A DNA stretch of 64,000 nucleotides from Paenibacillus sp. EZ-K15 (GCF_002573715.1 NZ_PDHM01000018.1:146000-209999), one strand, 5' to 3'. Numbered from the stretch's first letter, positions 16,949-25,809 are shown. The notes: generated by a model not told the origin, from the sequence alone. Translations and numbers: made by a program.

Positions 16949-17647
16949 TTACGCAGTTGTTTCTTCGCCTTGGTGAGCTTCAACAACAGCATCGGCCATT
17001 TTACCAGTCAACAATTTGACAGCGCGAATCGCGTCATCGTTACCTGGGATTACATAGTCGATTTCATCCGGATCACAGTTCGTATCAACGATACCAACGA
17101 TTGGGATACCCAATTTGCGAGCTTCCGCTACGGCGATACGCTCTTTGCGAGGATCGATAACGAACAATGCGCTCGGAAGACCCTTCATGTTCTTGATACC
17201 ACCCAAGAATTTCTCAAGACGATCTTTCTCTTTGCGGAGAAGGATAACCTCTTTCTTAGGCAATACTTGGAACGTGCCGTCCTCTTCCCAAGCTTCGAGC
17301 TGCTTCAAGCGGTTAATACGCTTTTGGATCGTTTCGAAGTTAGTCAAAGTTCCGCCGAGCCAACGTTGGTTGATGTAGTACATACCGCAACGCTCTGCTT
17401 CTTCCTTCACGGAATCTTGAGCTTGTTTTTTCGTGCCGACGAACAGGATTGTACCGTTCTCTCCAGCTACGTTTTTCACGAAGTTGAATGCTTCTTCAAC
17501 TTTCTTGACCGTTTTTTGCAGGTCGATGATGTAGATACCGTTTCTTTCAGTGAAGATAAATTTATCCATTTTCGGGTTCCAGCGACGAGTCTGGTGACCG
17601 AAGTGTACGCCAGCTTCCAAAAGCTGTTTCATGGAAATTACTGCCAT
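16949..17647 (-). CDS. rpsB: 30S ribosomal protein S2
   Basis: S2 is a late-binding 30S protein. The 232 residues are typical, with the N-terminal signature MKQLLEAGVHFGHQTRRWNP, then NGIYIIDLQKT and PSALFVIDPRKERIAVAEA. ATG 17647 is preceded by AGGAGGTG; the open frame upstream is the leader. A sigma-A promoter with near-consensus boxes lies 126 bases upstream, giving a leader of about 120 bases. Confidence 0.98.
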   Translation of the reverse strand: MAVISMKQLLEAGVHFGHQTRRWNPKMDKFIFTERNGIYIIDLQKTVKKVEEAFNFVKNVAGENGTILFVGTKKQAQDSVKEEAERCGMYYINQRWLGGTLTNFETIQKRINRLKQLEAWEEDGTFQVLPKKEVILLRKEKDRLEKFLGGIKNMKGLPSALFVIDPRKERIAVAEARKLGIPIVGIVDTNCDPDEIDYVIPGNDDAIRAVKLLTGKMADAVVEAHQGEETTA

Positions 17648-17772
17648 CTTCACGCACCTCCTAAGTTTGGTTTTTGTGTGTCCCTCCGCCAAGATCATTT
17701 TTCATTAAGACTCCCAATCCTGGAAGCACCCTCAACGAAATCACTCTAGCGTGTGTTTTAACACCGTCAATT

Positions 17773-17801
17773 ACTATAACATAACCATGGGCAGGTTGCA
17801 A
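17773..17801 (-). promoter_or_regulatory. Sigma-A promoter of rpsB
   Basis: TTGCAA (17796-17801) and TATAGT (17773-17778) are 17 bases apart on the minus strand. Transcription should begin near 17766. The leader of about 120 bases is long enough for an S2 autoregulatory structure, but I could not match a known leader by eye. Confidence 0.7.
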
Positions 17802-17854
17802 TGTCTTTTGTGCACTTGAACAGGTCTATTCCATCAACGGCTGCAAGCAGATCC

Positions 17855-17903
17855 TGTAAAGAAAAAAACCACTCTCAACCGAAGGGCTAGTTGGAGGGTT
17901 TTG
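17855..17903 (-). terminator. Terminator at the end of the fla/che operon
   Basis: AAAACC-CTC-CAAC pairs with GTTG-A-GAG-T-GGTTTT (two single-base bulges), followed by UUUUUUUC on the minus strand. The stop codon of the gene at 17887 lies in the loop. It closes the long flagellar transcription unit just before the rpsB promoter. Confidence 0.7.
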
Positions 17904-18495
17904 CTGTGATTTTGGTTATGATCGAATTGTAGCTCTCATCTGCTGTGAACGAATATGTACCGCTTTGGATCATGGTGTTGATCTTTTTCTCGGTTGCCTT
18001 ATTAATGAATGCTTGTTTGTTATCAATGACGCCGGCACGCAAAAGACTGTTTGCCACATCACTGAGATTATTTCCAGCTGGAATATTCACTTTGATAGGC
18101 GCTTCCGCTTTGGCTGGCGTTTTCGGCTTCGCCGGATCCGTCACTTTGGGAGTAGATTCCTGATTCTTATCCACGCCCGCTTCAGGCTTCTCCGGCTGCT
18201 GCGGTGCTTCCGGCTTGTCCGTTCCCGTCTTCCGTGCAGGATCGGCCCCTTCTTCGGACTCACCAGCGCTCTCACCAAGCCTCTTCTCTTCCCACTGCTC
18301 CGCCGTCATCAGCTCGTCCGAACCTTCGACGACTTGCATATCCAAAGCTTCCGCTGCTGCCAGCAGCTGCTCCTTCGTTAACTCCTGCGTCTCCGATGCG
18401 GCTGTGCCTTGACCGATCCACATCAGCTGAAGCAGCACCGCGCCGATCACGAGACCGCTCCCCAGGCCCATCATAAATGTACGATTCTTGATCAC
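17887..18495 (-). CDS. Membrane-anchored protein with MltG-like LysM subdomain, no catalytic domain
   Basis: This 202-residue protein has one N-terminal membrane segment (about 8-28), a short conserved-looking stretch (TKEQLLAAAEALDMQVVEG), a Pro/Lys/Glu-rich linker (about 75-135) and a C-terminal domain of about 65 residues. That domain (VNIPAGNNLSDVANSLLRAG through SGTYSFTADESY) resembles the LysM-like substrate-recognition part of MltG/YceG endolytic transglycosylases. The catalytic MltG domain with its Glu is absent. The GTG at 18495 has GGAGG at seven bases and overlaps the upstream stop by four bases (GTGA). It is last in the fla/che operon. A peptidoglycan-binding role during flagellar assembly is inference only. 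Confidence 0.75.
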   Translation of the reverse strand: MIKNRTFMMGLGSGLVIGAVLLQLMWIGQGTAASETQELTKEQLLAAAEALDMQVVEGSDELMTAEQWEEKRLGESAGESEEGADPARKTGTDKPEAPQQPEKPEAGVDKNQESTPKVTDPAKPKTPAKAEAPIKVNIPAGNNLSDVANSLLRAGVIDNKQAFINKATEKKINTMIQSGTYSFTADESYNSIITKITAKPSN

Positions 18496-19037
18496 ACGGA
18501 TTCCTCCTGTTTGGCCAACTGGATAATAAGTTGAACTTCGCCTCGCTGAAGACCCGTGGTCTTGGCAATCATATCGATGGACTTTCCTTGTTCATATAGA
18601 TCAAACAGCTCCGCGTATCTGGATTTAATGGAATGGACAAGTGGTGCAGGCTCGGCTTCGGAAGCCGCTGCAGCCTCTCCTGCAGACAAAAAAGCGGCCG
18701 CAGTCGTTTGCGCCAGCTTCTCTTCCGCTGTTCGAAGACGCATTTGCGATTCGGTCATTTTCTGCTCCATGGCCAGCATGCGCTGCCGCAAATCACTGAC
18801 CTGCTCTTGATGTGTTTGCTGCTTGGCATCAAGCTCTTTCTTCATCTTACCAACCAGTTCCACCAGCTGTTCGTTCTCGTTCTGGATTTCCGCCATATAT
18901 CCTTCAAGCGTGTTCTCCACTTCTTTTACAACCCGCTCGCTGGACACGGCCTCTTCACGGCGTTTCGGCAGCATAAAAGCATACAGCACGGCGGCAATGC
19001 CAAGCAGCACGATATATATCCATGGTTTCAAATCCAT
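18492..19037 (-). CDS. SwrB-like membrane protein (DUF6115)
   Basis: The 181-residue product has an N-terminal membrane helix (about 6-23), a long coiled coil (about 30-110), an Ala/Glu-rich spacer and a C-terminal helix-turn-helix-like segment (RYAELFDLYEQGKSIDMIAK, then RGEVQLIIQLAKQE). This plan and the position between sigD and rpsB match SwrB of B. subtilis, which promotes FliF-FliG assembly and activates the export apparatus. Sequence identity to SwrB is probably low outside the C-terminus, so I leave the symbol open. It overlaps the next gene by four bases. Confidence 0.75.
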   Translation of the reverse strand: MDLKPWIYIVLLGIAAVLYAFMLPKRREEAVSSERVVKEVENTLEGYMAEIQNENEQLVELVGKMKKELDAKQQTHQEQVSDLRQRMLAMEQKMTESQMRLRTAEEKLAQTTAAAFLSAGEAAAASEAEPAPLVHSIKSRYAELFDLYEQGKSIDMIAKTTGLQRGEVQLIIQLAKQEESV

Positions 19038-19062
19038 TAACTCCTTTATGCCTATAAATTAT

Positions 19063-19374
19063 CTAGAGCGAAACATCGAAATTTTTGCCTTTATAGGGAT
19101 GCTCTGCCGGCTGCTCCACTGTCTCGCCCGTTTCCGCTGTTCCCCGACCTTGTTGCTGACCAGAGGATTGACGGCTCCCGTCATCGCGCACGGCTGTTTC
19201 CGCCGTCTCACTCACTTCTGTGCTTCGCTGGGCTTCCGCACGGCTGTTCTTGGATAACTCACCCGCAAGCAGCGTCTGATCATTCATCGGGCGCTGCTGG
19301 GATTCATTATGCATCTTGCCCGCTTCATTGGTTCTGGGGACCGCAATTTGCATCTCAACCGATTTCAAACTCAA
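19063..19374 (-). CDS. Hypothetical hydrophilic protein of the fla/che operon
   Basis: I do not recognise this 103-residue protein. It begins with a short ordered segment (SLKSVEMQIAVPRTNEAGK) and continues as a Gln/Ser/Glu/Arg-rich, probably disordered chain ending in HPYKGKNFDVSL. There is no signal peptide or membrane segment. The TTG at 19374 is chosen because GAGGTGA is five bases upstream; two upstream ATGs lack a ribosome binding site. It lies between fapA and the SwrB-like gene with short gaps, so it is coexpressed with them. The ordered ends and clean ribosome binding site argue for a real gene. Confidence 0.6.
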   Translation of the reverse strand: MSLKSVEMQIAVPRTNEAGKMHNESQQRPMNDQTLLAGELSKNSRAEAQRSTEVSETAETAVRDDGSRQSSGQQQGRGTAETGETVEQPAEHPYKGKNFDVSL

Positions 19375-19432
19375 TGGAATCACCTCATGATATAGGATCA
19401 TGTCCACAAGCATTTAAAACGTCTGTTCCGTC

Positions 19433-20842
19433 CTACAAGAGCGGTACCATAGTGATATCCCCTTCATGATAGTAAAAAGAAACCCGCTGCGTGGGATCCT
19501 TAACAAAGCGGGTATACCGCCCTATGACAATTTTGGCACCGCCGTAGATCGTCTTTACCACATTCACTCTTGCTTTGCCGGTATCCTCAAGCATCTTCTC
19601 GATTTCCAGCATTCGGTCCTTAATATCGGATTGTTCTGCCATGTTTGATTTTTTGGTGGCATTCAGTTTGATTCGCAGCGCCAGCTTGTCTGGCGACAAT
19701 TGACCCGAGGAAGCTAACTGATTCAGAAGATAAAGCGCTTTATCGGTTTTATCCATACTTTCCAATGACTGTTTCAATTGGGCTCTAAGATCCGACAGTT
19801 CATTCCGCAGCTCGGGGAGAACACCAACTTCAATTACGGTAGCTGTCGACATGCTGTTTCCGATCGTTCGGGCAACCCCTTTTTCACCCGCCTGCAAAAT
19901 GCCGCCTACCACAAGGCCCTTCATACCGTTGCATTCGATATTCCGGACCGCCCGGATATTGGAGTGCATGATGCTCTGCGAGACAAATACGCTAGCGCCG
20001 GCTATGACGTTTCCATCCTGGATGAACGAGCTTTTGACATCCTGACCCGCCTTGACATAACCCTTGTTATAACCGATGATTCCGCCGGATATATCGATCG
20101 AGCCTTCAGCCTCCAGCTCGGCTCCTTCCACAAAGCCAGTGACTCGGATATCCCCTGCTGCCTTGATTCTGAATCCGGTCAGCACATTGCCGCGAATGAC
20201 CACCGTACCGACAAAGTCGATATTACCTATACTGTAATCAACATCTCCGTTAATCTCATATACCGGAAACACATTGATTTTTCCCTTTTCGGTTTTGGTG
20301 AGGAGTCCGTCAATTGCAGCGTACATGGCGGTTTTCTCGGCGTTAACAACGACGTTCTTCCCAACCTTGAAATGAGCTTCCTTTCCCGGTTTGCTCGGAA
20401 TCTCCTCTCCGGTCACCGCCGTTCCGGGGACACCCTTCGTTGGCGGAATTCGGGTGGCAAGCAGCTGCCCCTTCTTTACATTATTTAAACGAATCACTTC
20501 TTTATAATCCACTTTGCCATCTTCGATCTCAAGCGGCTTCAGATTCGTCTCATTCCCAAAATTAACGGTAAATTCGATTCTGCCGTTCTGTCCGTGCATA
20601 GGTTCCGTTCCCATTGCAATCGGCGTTCTACTATATTGATACTCCTCCGCATGATCTGCGATTCGCCGCAACGTATCATGTTGAAGTCCATATCGTATCT
20701 GATGACTTCTCAGAAATTGTTCAAGAGCTTCTACGGAGCAAGAGAAATCCTTCTCCCATTTGGTGAACTGTATATAGGCGACGACCTTGTCATCCGATAG
20801 CGTAACGCTAAAGTACTGATCCAATGCATAATCTACAGACAA
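19433..20842 (-). CDS. FapA family protein (DUF342)
   Basis: This 469-residue protein has an N-terminal alpha/beta domain followed by the right-handed parallel beta-helix of the DUF342/FapA family (GNIDFVGTVVIRGNV, AAGDIRVTGFVEGAELEAEG, SIDISGGIIGYNKGYVKAGQ), then a coiled-coil segment (about 345-430) and a small C-terminal domain. FapA proteins are named for flagellar assembly and are linked to polar flagella in Vibrio; their biochemical role is unknown. A longer frame exists, but the TTG at 20842 is eight bases after GGGGG and is preferred. It starts 31 bases after sigD and is probably translated from the same message. Confidence 0.82.
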   Translation of the reverse strand: MSVDYALDQYFSVTLSDDKVVAYIQFTKWEKDFSCSVEALEQFLRSHQIRYGLQHDTLRRIADHAEEYQYSRTPIAMGTEPMHGQNGRIEFTVNFGNETNLKPLEIEDGKVDYKEVIRLNNVKKGQLLATRIPPTKGVPGTAVTGEEIPSKPGKEAHFKVGKNVVVNAEKTAMYAAIDGLLTKTEKGKINVFPVYEINGDVDYSIGNIDFVGTVVIRGNVLTGFRIKAAGDIRVTGFVEGAELEAEGSIDISGGIIGYNKGYVKAGQDVKSSFIQDGNVIAGASVFVSQSIMHSNIRAVRNIECNGMKGLVVGGILQAGEKGVARTIGNSMSTATVIEVGVLPELRNELSDLRAQLKQSLESMDKTDKALYLLNQLASSGQLSPDKLALRIKLNATKKSNMAEQSDIKDRMLEIEKMLEDTGKARVNVVKTIYGGAKIVIGRYTRFVKDPTQRVSFYYHEGDITMVPLL

Positions 20843-20872
20843 TCCAGGAACCCCCTTCATATATGGCAAGCG

Positions 20873-21661
20873 TCAATCGTTTTGCATCAGCAAATCCCGA
20901 TCTTTATCGAGCGCGCCCCGAAGTCTCAAAATCGCTTTGGAATGAAGCTGAGATATTCGTGAAGGTGATAGCGACATCACTTCAGCAATTTCGCTGAGTG
21001 ATAAATCCTCATAATATAATAAGGAAACTACGGTCCGCTCTTTCGGGGTTAATTTACCGATACCCTTCATCAGGGCTTCTCGCAGGTAAAATTCATGGAC
21101 CTTGTGATCCGGATTTTTCGCTTTCTCATCAACCAGGAGCGACATTCGGGTCTCAGACTCCTCCTCGCGGATCGGATCCTCCAGAGATGTCAATGTCATG
21201 ACCGCTACTTCCTGCAGCATGTGCCGGAATTCCTTCTCGGTCACGTCAAGGTAATCACTCATCTCGGAATCACTGACGCTGCGTAAATACTTCTGTTCCA
21301 ACTGCTGATATGCAGTTTCAATCTTCTTCGCCTTCTCGCGGACAGAGCGCGGCACCCAGTCCCCTTGGCGCAGCGAGTCCAGTATAGCCCCACGCACACG
21401 CCAAGAAGCATAGGTTTCGAATTGCAGGCCTCGTTTGTAATCAAACTTCTCGATGGCGTCAATCAGACCCATTACCCCATTGCTGGCCAAATCTCCCTTA
21501 GACACGTTCTTCGGAAGACCGATGGCCAAACGGCTTGAAACATAGTCAACGATGTGCAAATGATATTCGATTAGTTTCTTCTTCGCTTCATGGTCTCCAT
21601 CTTCCTTCCATGCGCTCCATAAATCCGCATGGTTTAGCACAGAAGCTTTACGTTCGTCCAA
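20873..21661 (-). CDS. sigD: RNA polymerase sigma factor SigD (FliA/WhiG family)
   Basis: Sigma-D directs late flagellar, motility and autolysin genes. The 262-residue protein has regions 2 (YHLHIVDYVSSRLAIGLPKN, ASNGVMGLIDAIEKFDYKRG, FETYASWRVRGAILD), 3 (VREKAKKIETAYQQLEQKYL) and 4 (LTPKERTVVSLLYYEDLSLSE with the helix-turn-helix MSLSPSRISQLHSKAI). The TTG at 21661 follows GGAGGGTGAAGG. It is near the end of the operon, as in B. subtilis, where distance from the promoter limits its level. No FlgM is visible in this window. Confidence 0.95.
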   Translation of the reverse strand: MDERKASVLNHADLWSAWKEDGDHEAKKKLIEYHLHIVDYVSSRLAIGLPKNVSKGDLASNGVMGLIDAIEKFDYKRGLQFETYASWRVRGAILDSLRQGDWVPRSVREKAKKIETAYQQLEQKYLRSVSDSEMSDYLDVTEKEFRHMLQEVAVMTLTSLEDPIREEESETRMSLLVDEKAKNPDHKVHEFYLREALMKGIGKLTPKERTVVSLLYYEDLSLSEIAEVMSLSPSRISQLHSKAILRLRGALDKDRDLLMQND

Positions 21662-21676
21662 TTGCCTTCACCCTCC

Positions 21677-22078
21677 TTATTTTTCCGTAAGGTGACGAAC
21701 GGCCTTGGCCAGTTCTTCGGGTTCTTTCGTTGAAACCAGCTTAGGAGGATTTAGCGGTACAAAGTCTCCATTCTCTTTGCTGCTGGATTCGGAATGGATT
21801 AAATCCATCAATTCCCGATCCTCATCAGGCGTGGATAAATCAAGAACAGTTCCTCGGTCTTGCTCCCGCTGCGTGTCGGCGTCCCCTTGAACAGTGGCTC
21901 GCGGACCCGTAATGGCAGCAAACATCCAATTCAGCAGGAACGCCAGAAGAAACCAAATCGCACATGCAAGGAGAGCCCGATACATGCTAGTCATCCACAG
22001 ATTGTTACGTATGGAGAAAATAAATGTGAACACAAATCCGGCAATTCCAGTCATCAGATAAAAACGAAGTTTTCCCAT
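21677..22078 (-). CDS. Hypothetical membrane protein between cheD and sigD
   Basis: I do not recognise this 133-residue protein. It has two predicted membrane segments (about 6-24 and 33-55), so both termini are probably on the same side. A polar tail follows, ending in FVPLNPPKLVSTKEP and EELAKAVRHLTEK. ATG 22078 is preceded by AAGGA at ten bases and starts three bases after the cheD stop. B. subtilis has nothing between cheD and sigD, so this looks lineage-specific. Its place in the operon suggests a link to chemotaxis or sigma-D control, which is inference. Confidence 0.65.
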   Translation of the reverse strand: MGKLRFYLMTGIAGFVFTFIFSIRNNLWMTSMYRALLACAIWFLLAFLLNWMFAAITGPRATVQGDADTQREQDRGTVLDLSTPDEDRELMDLIHSESSSKENGDFVPLNPPKLVSTKEPEELAKAVRHLTEK

Positions 22079-22081
22079 TAG

Positions 22082-22579
22082 CTACAATTCCTTTATGCCC
22101 TTTTGTACGCTTCGTATTGTAAACTTACCCGTTGCACAGTCCAACTCAACGGTTCTTCCGTAATTTCCTCCGGTATCCTCGGCAATTAGCGTTATCCCCA
22201 TCTGCTCGAGCCCAGCCTTGCAAGACTCCACATTACGAGGACCAATGCGCATGGTGTCACCGGAGCCGGCAAAAGCAAACATTTGGGCTCCCCCCGCCAT
22301 TTTGGCTACCATACGTGCCGGGGAAGCCCCCAAATTCCTCATCTTGTTCAACAGGATCGGAAGAGCCGTATCGGCGTATTTTGCCAGGTTAAGCTGCCCT
22401 TCTCTGGCAATCGCTGAAGATGGAAGCATCACATGCGCCATTCCACCAATCTTCGTCACCGGATCATACAACGTCAGTCCGACACACGAGCCGAGTCCCG
22501 TTGTACGCAAAATACCGTTTGGACCTGCGACGTTCAGATCCGCCATGGCTACTTTCACTATGCTTTGTTCTTCAATCAT
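22082..22579 (-). CDS. cheD: Chemoreceptor glutamine deamidase CheD
   Basis: CheD deamidates glutamines on chemoreceptors and binds CheC to stimulate its CheY-P phosphatase activity. The 165 residues match the family. The catalytic triad is visible as Cys32 in GLGSCVGLTLYDP, His49 in GGMAHVMLPSS and Thr26/27. ATG 22579 lies inside the end of cheC with an eight-base overlap, consistent with coupled synthesis of the two partners. Confidence 0.96.
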   Translation of the reverse strand: MIEEQSIVKVAMADLNVAGPNGILRTTGLGSCVGLTLYDPVTKIGGMAHVMLPSSAIAREGQLNLAKYADTALPILLNKMRNLGASPARMVAKMAGGAQMFAFAGSGDTMRIGPRNVESCKAGLEQMGITLIAEDTGGNYGRTVELDCATGKFTIRSVQKGIKEL

Positions 22580-23198
22580 GCTCCAAAGGCACTCCTAAAG
22601 CTTCAAAAATTTGAGCAAATGATTGTGGATCAGGTATGAGGAAGAACTGGCCTTCCACCTCGTTCTGCCCTTCTAGGAACGTCGTGTTGATTAAGAGGGC
22701 ATCGTCTCCCATTTCTCCGAACTGCAGCAGTCCATAACTTAAGATGGCACCTGCCATATCCATCGCAAGAGCCGGCACCGTAGGTGTCATGGACAGATTG
22801 GTCAAATCAGCGAGCGACGATAAGTACGAGCCTGACAATATATTTCCGATCTCGCATAATGCGGACTGCTCCATCTCGGAGAATTGCTCCTCATCCGACA
22901 CTTCAAAGCCCGCCAGATTCTGCAGCAAATTCTTCCCGGCTTCCGGACTCATAATAAAGAAGAGATTTCCCGGCGCACTACCTTCTACCCGTAAAAATAC
23001 GGCAAGAACGAGTTGTTCGCTCCCTCCTACACTTTCGGCAATCTGTTCAAAAGGCAGGAGTTGAACTTTGGGAACAGCCATATCAATCGGTTTGTTAAGC
23101 AAGCGGGAGAGGGCGGTTGCCGCATTGCCCGCTCCGATGTTTCCAACTTCCTTCAAAACATCCATTTTGATTTCCTTGCCATGCTTAAACAGCTCCAC
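22572..23198 (-). CDS. cheC: CheY-P phosphatase CheC
   Basis: CheC removes phosphate from CheY-P and, with CheD, takes part in adaptation. The 208-residue protein carries both phosphatase helices: DVLKEVGNIGAGNAATALSR near 13-32 and EMEQSALCEIGNILSGSYLS near 107-126, each with the E-x2-N pair. The start is GTG at 23198, with GAGGAG upstream inside the last codons of cheW. Unlike FliY it has no FliN domain. Confidence 0.95.
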   Translation of the reverse strand: MELFKHGKEIKMDVLKEVGNIGAGNAATALSRLLNKPIDMAVPKVQLLPFEQIAESVGGSEQLVLAVFLRVEGSAPGNLFFIMSPEAGKNLLQNLAGFEVSDEEQFSEMEQSALCEIGNILSGSYLSSLADLTNLSMTPTVPALAMDMAGAILSYGLLQFGEMGDDALLINTTFLEGQNEVEGQFFLIPDPQSFAQIFEALGVPLEHD

Positions 23199-23201
23199 TG
23201 T

Positions 23202-23663
23202 CTACTCCTCAAGGCCTTCCAGCTGAATAATCTCACTTTTGTTCAGCACTTCGGACAGATTCAGCATGACGAGAAGGCGCTCCTCTCCTACCTTCGCGAC
23301 ACCGCGAAGATATTTCGCTTTAATTCCGCCGACAACCTCAGGTGGAGTGTCAATGCTGTCCGTATTCAGATCGATGACATCACTTGCGGAATCCACGATA
23401 AAGCCTACCTGCATGTCATTCACCGCCACGATGATAACCCGCGTTTGATCGGTTGCTTCAACCTCGTCCAATCCAAAGCGGCCGCGCAGATTGATTACAG
23501 GAATGACGACGCCGCGAAGATTAATAACCCCTTTTACGAAAGCATAGGTCTTGGGAACACGCGTAATGGGCATCATTCGCTCAATGGTCTGAACCTTGTC
23601 TACCTCGATGCCGTATTCTTCCTCGCCAAGTCTAAAGACAATAACCTTGATTTCTTCTCCCAT
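23202..23663 (-). CDS. cheW: Chemotaxis coupling protein CheW
   Basis: CheW links chemoreceptors to CheA. The 153-residue protein is a single CheW domain: IKVIVFRLGEEEYGIEVDKV, then PKTYAFVKGVINLRGVVIPV with the conserved NLRG, and VGFIVDSASDVI. The ATG at 23663 follows GGAGG at eight bases; the longer frame would start inside the ribosome binding site. It lies between cheA and cheC. Confidence 0.96.
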   Translation of the reverse strand: MGEEIKVIVFRLGEEEYGIEVDKVQTIERMMPITRVPKTYAFVKGVINLRGVVIPVINLRGRFGLDEVEATDQTRVIIVAVNDMQVGFIVDSASDVIDLNTDSIDTPPEVVGGIKAKYLRGVAKVGEERLLVMLNLSEVLNKSEIIQLEGLEE

Positions 23664-23716
23664 GAAAAAGTCCTCCTTCAAAATGTGTGGCCTGCCGCCT
23701 GAGTTATAGCAACCTG

Positions 23717-25786
23717 CTATTTGATAAATGCATTTGCGTCAATAATGAGAGCGACTTGTCCATCCCCTAGAATGGTTGCTCCGGATACTCCCTGAATGGC
23801 AGGCAGATATTTACCCAAATTCTTAATGACAATTTCACTCTGTCCGATAAAATCATCGATGGTGAGTGCCGCCAGACGATCCCCCTTGCGGATTACAACG
23901 ATCTCTGTTTCTTCTTCCAGCTCCTCATCGAAATCCGGAATTTCAAACAAGCGGCTGAGCGAGATAACCGGAATCAGCGATTCCCGGAACTGAATCATGC
24001 GGCTGCCGTGAACATGTTTGATTTGGCCACGCTTGATGATGCCCGTTTCAACAATGGAGGAAAGCGGAATTGCATATTTTTCAGACCCCATCCGAATCAG
24101 CATAGCTGCAATGATAGACAGCGTTAATGGAAGCTGAACGGAAAAGTTCGTGCCTTTTCCCGGTGTCGAGTAGATGGTGACGTTACCGCCCAGGGCAACT
24201 ATTTTGGATTTAACAACGTCCAGTCCAACGCCTCTGCCGGATACATCCGAAATTTTCTCTGCGGTGCTGAATCCCGGTGCGAATAGCAGTTGATTGACCT
24301 CGTCATCGGTCATGGTGGCTGCTTCGGCCTCCGTCACAACGCCTTTTGCCAGCGCGTTCTTCAGAATTTTGTCACGGTAAATGCCGCGTCCATCATCTTC
24401 AATCTCAATGAAAACATTGTTGCCGCTATGAAACGCACGCAGATGCACTGTACCGGTCTCCGGTTTACCAGCAGCGATGCGGTCGGCAACAGGTTCGACA
24501 CCATGGTCAGCCGAGTTGCGCAGCAAGTGGACCAGCGGGTCGCCAATCTCATCAATAACCGTACGATCCAGCTCCGTCTCAGCTCCGGTAATAATCAAAT
24601 CAATCTTCTTGTCCAGTGTTTTGGCAAGGTCGCGTACCATCCTTGGAAAACGATTAAACACCGTATCTACAGGAACCATGCGCAGCTTCAGGACGATATT
24701 CTGCAAATCGCTGCTCACGCGGCTCATATGCTCAACGGTGTCCGTCAGCTCCTGATTCTTGGATTCACTGGCCAACTGCTCTAGCCGTACCCGGTCAATC
24801 AGCAGCTCACTGAACAGATTCATTAAGACATCCAGCCGCTCAATATCAACCCGGATCGTTCTCGAAGGATTACCTCCCCCTGCATTTCGGGCAGGTACCT
24901 TGGACTCTTTGGCAGGCGCTGAAGGACTCTTAGCTTCCGGTGAAGCCGCAGCCGCTGGAGCTGCCTCTGAAACTTGCGGTTTGACAGCTTCTGCTGTAGC
25001 CGCACTCTCCTGAACCATTTGCTGCAAAGATTCATGATCGAGCGCCACAACCGTAGTAGTCTCGATCTCCGAAACGCCCAGAATCTGGCTTTCAATGTCT
25101 TGCGTTTCTCTTTGCGTTATGTAATACAACGAAAATACGCGATCGAATTCACCTTGTTCAATCTCTTGAACGTCCGGATACGTTTTGACGATTTCCCCGG
25201 ATCTTTCCAGCGTTTCGAATACCATGTAGGCACGAACCGCCTTGAGTTGGCAATCCTCTCGCAATGTCACTTGTATATATAAAACCTTATGTCCTTCCGA
25301 AATCGATTGATCAAGCACGGAAAATTGAAACTCATCCAATTCAATTCCTTGGACGGCCACAGCGGAGTTATCTCCTTCAGCAGCTGCCCCGCCAGGCGAA
25401 GCTCCTTCACCACGTACAATCGACTGCAAGGAAGCCACGATCGAGGAAACATCCGCTTTCCCGTCTCCGCCTTCGGTAATATCCTGCACCATCGATTCAA
25501 GAGCGTCCAAGCTTTTGAAGAGCGTGTCAAAGATAAAATCCTGCATCTTTAGCTTTTCGTTCCGGACAAGATCCAGCACGTTTTCCATCTGGTGGGTAAG
25601 TGAAGCCAGATCTTCGTATCCCATCGTTGCTGCCATACCCTTCAACGTATGAGCCGATCGGAAAATAATCTGTACGATCCCGATATCGTCCGGGTTGCTT
25701 TCTAATTGAAGCATGTTTTCATTTAATGATTGCAGATGATCATTTGACTCATCAATAAACATTGTCAAATATTGATTCATGTCCAT
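23717..25786 (-). CDS. cheA: Chemotaxis sensor histidine kinase CheA
   Basis: CheA autophosphorylates in response to receptors and passes phosphate to CheY and CheB. The 689 residues contain P1 Hpt with the phospho-acceptor His46 (FRSAHTLKGMAATMG), P2 response-regulator docking (about 170-265), an Ala/Pro/Glu/Lys linker, P3 dimerisation, P4 ATPase with HLLRNSADHGVE, IEDDGRGI and GRGVGLDVVKS, and the P5 CheW-like domain. The start MDMNQYL at 25786 is preceded by GGAGG at nine bases; an upstream in-frame GTG overlaps the cheB stop and is less likely. Confidence 0.97.
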   Translation of the reverse strand: MDMNQYLTMFIDESNDHLQSLNENMLQLESNPDDIGIVQIIFRSAHTLKGMAATMGYEDLASLTHQMENVLDLVRNEKLKMQDFIFDTLFKSLDALESMVQDITEGGDGKADVSSIVASLQSIVRGEGASPGGAAAEGDNSAVAVQGIELDEFQFSVLDQSISEGHKVLYIQVTLREDCQLKAVRAYMVFETLERSGEIVKTYPDVQEIEQGEFDRVFSLYYITQRETQDIESQILGVSEIETTTVVALDHESLQQMVQESAATAEAVKPQVSEAAPAAAASPEAKSPSAPAKESKVPARNAGGGNPSRTIRVDIERLDVLMNLFSELLIDRVRLEQLASESKNQELTDTVEHMSRVSSDLQNIVLKLRMVPVDTVFNRFPRMVRDLAKTLDKKIDLIITGAETELDRTVIDEIGDPLVHLLRNSADHGVEPVADRIAAGKPETGTVHLRAFHSGNNVFIEIEDDGRGIYRDKILKNALAKGVVTEAEAATMTDDEVNQLLFAPGFSTAEKISDVSGRGVGLDVVKSKIVALGGNVTIYSTPGKGTNFSVQLPLTLSIIAAMLIRMGSEKYAIPLSSIVETGIIKRGQIKHVHGSRMIQFRESLIPVISLSRLFEIPDFDEELEEETEIVVIRKGDRLAALTIDDFIGQSEIVIKNLGKYLPAIQGVSGATILGDGQVALIIDANAFIK

Positions 25787-25809
25787 TGAGAGACACCTCC
25801 TCTTCAAGT

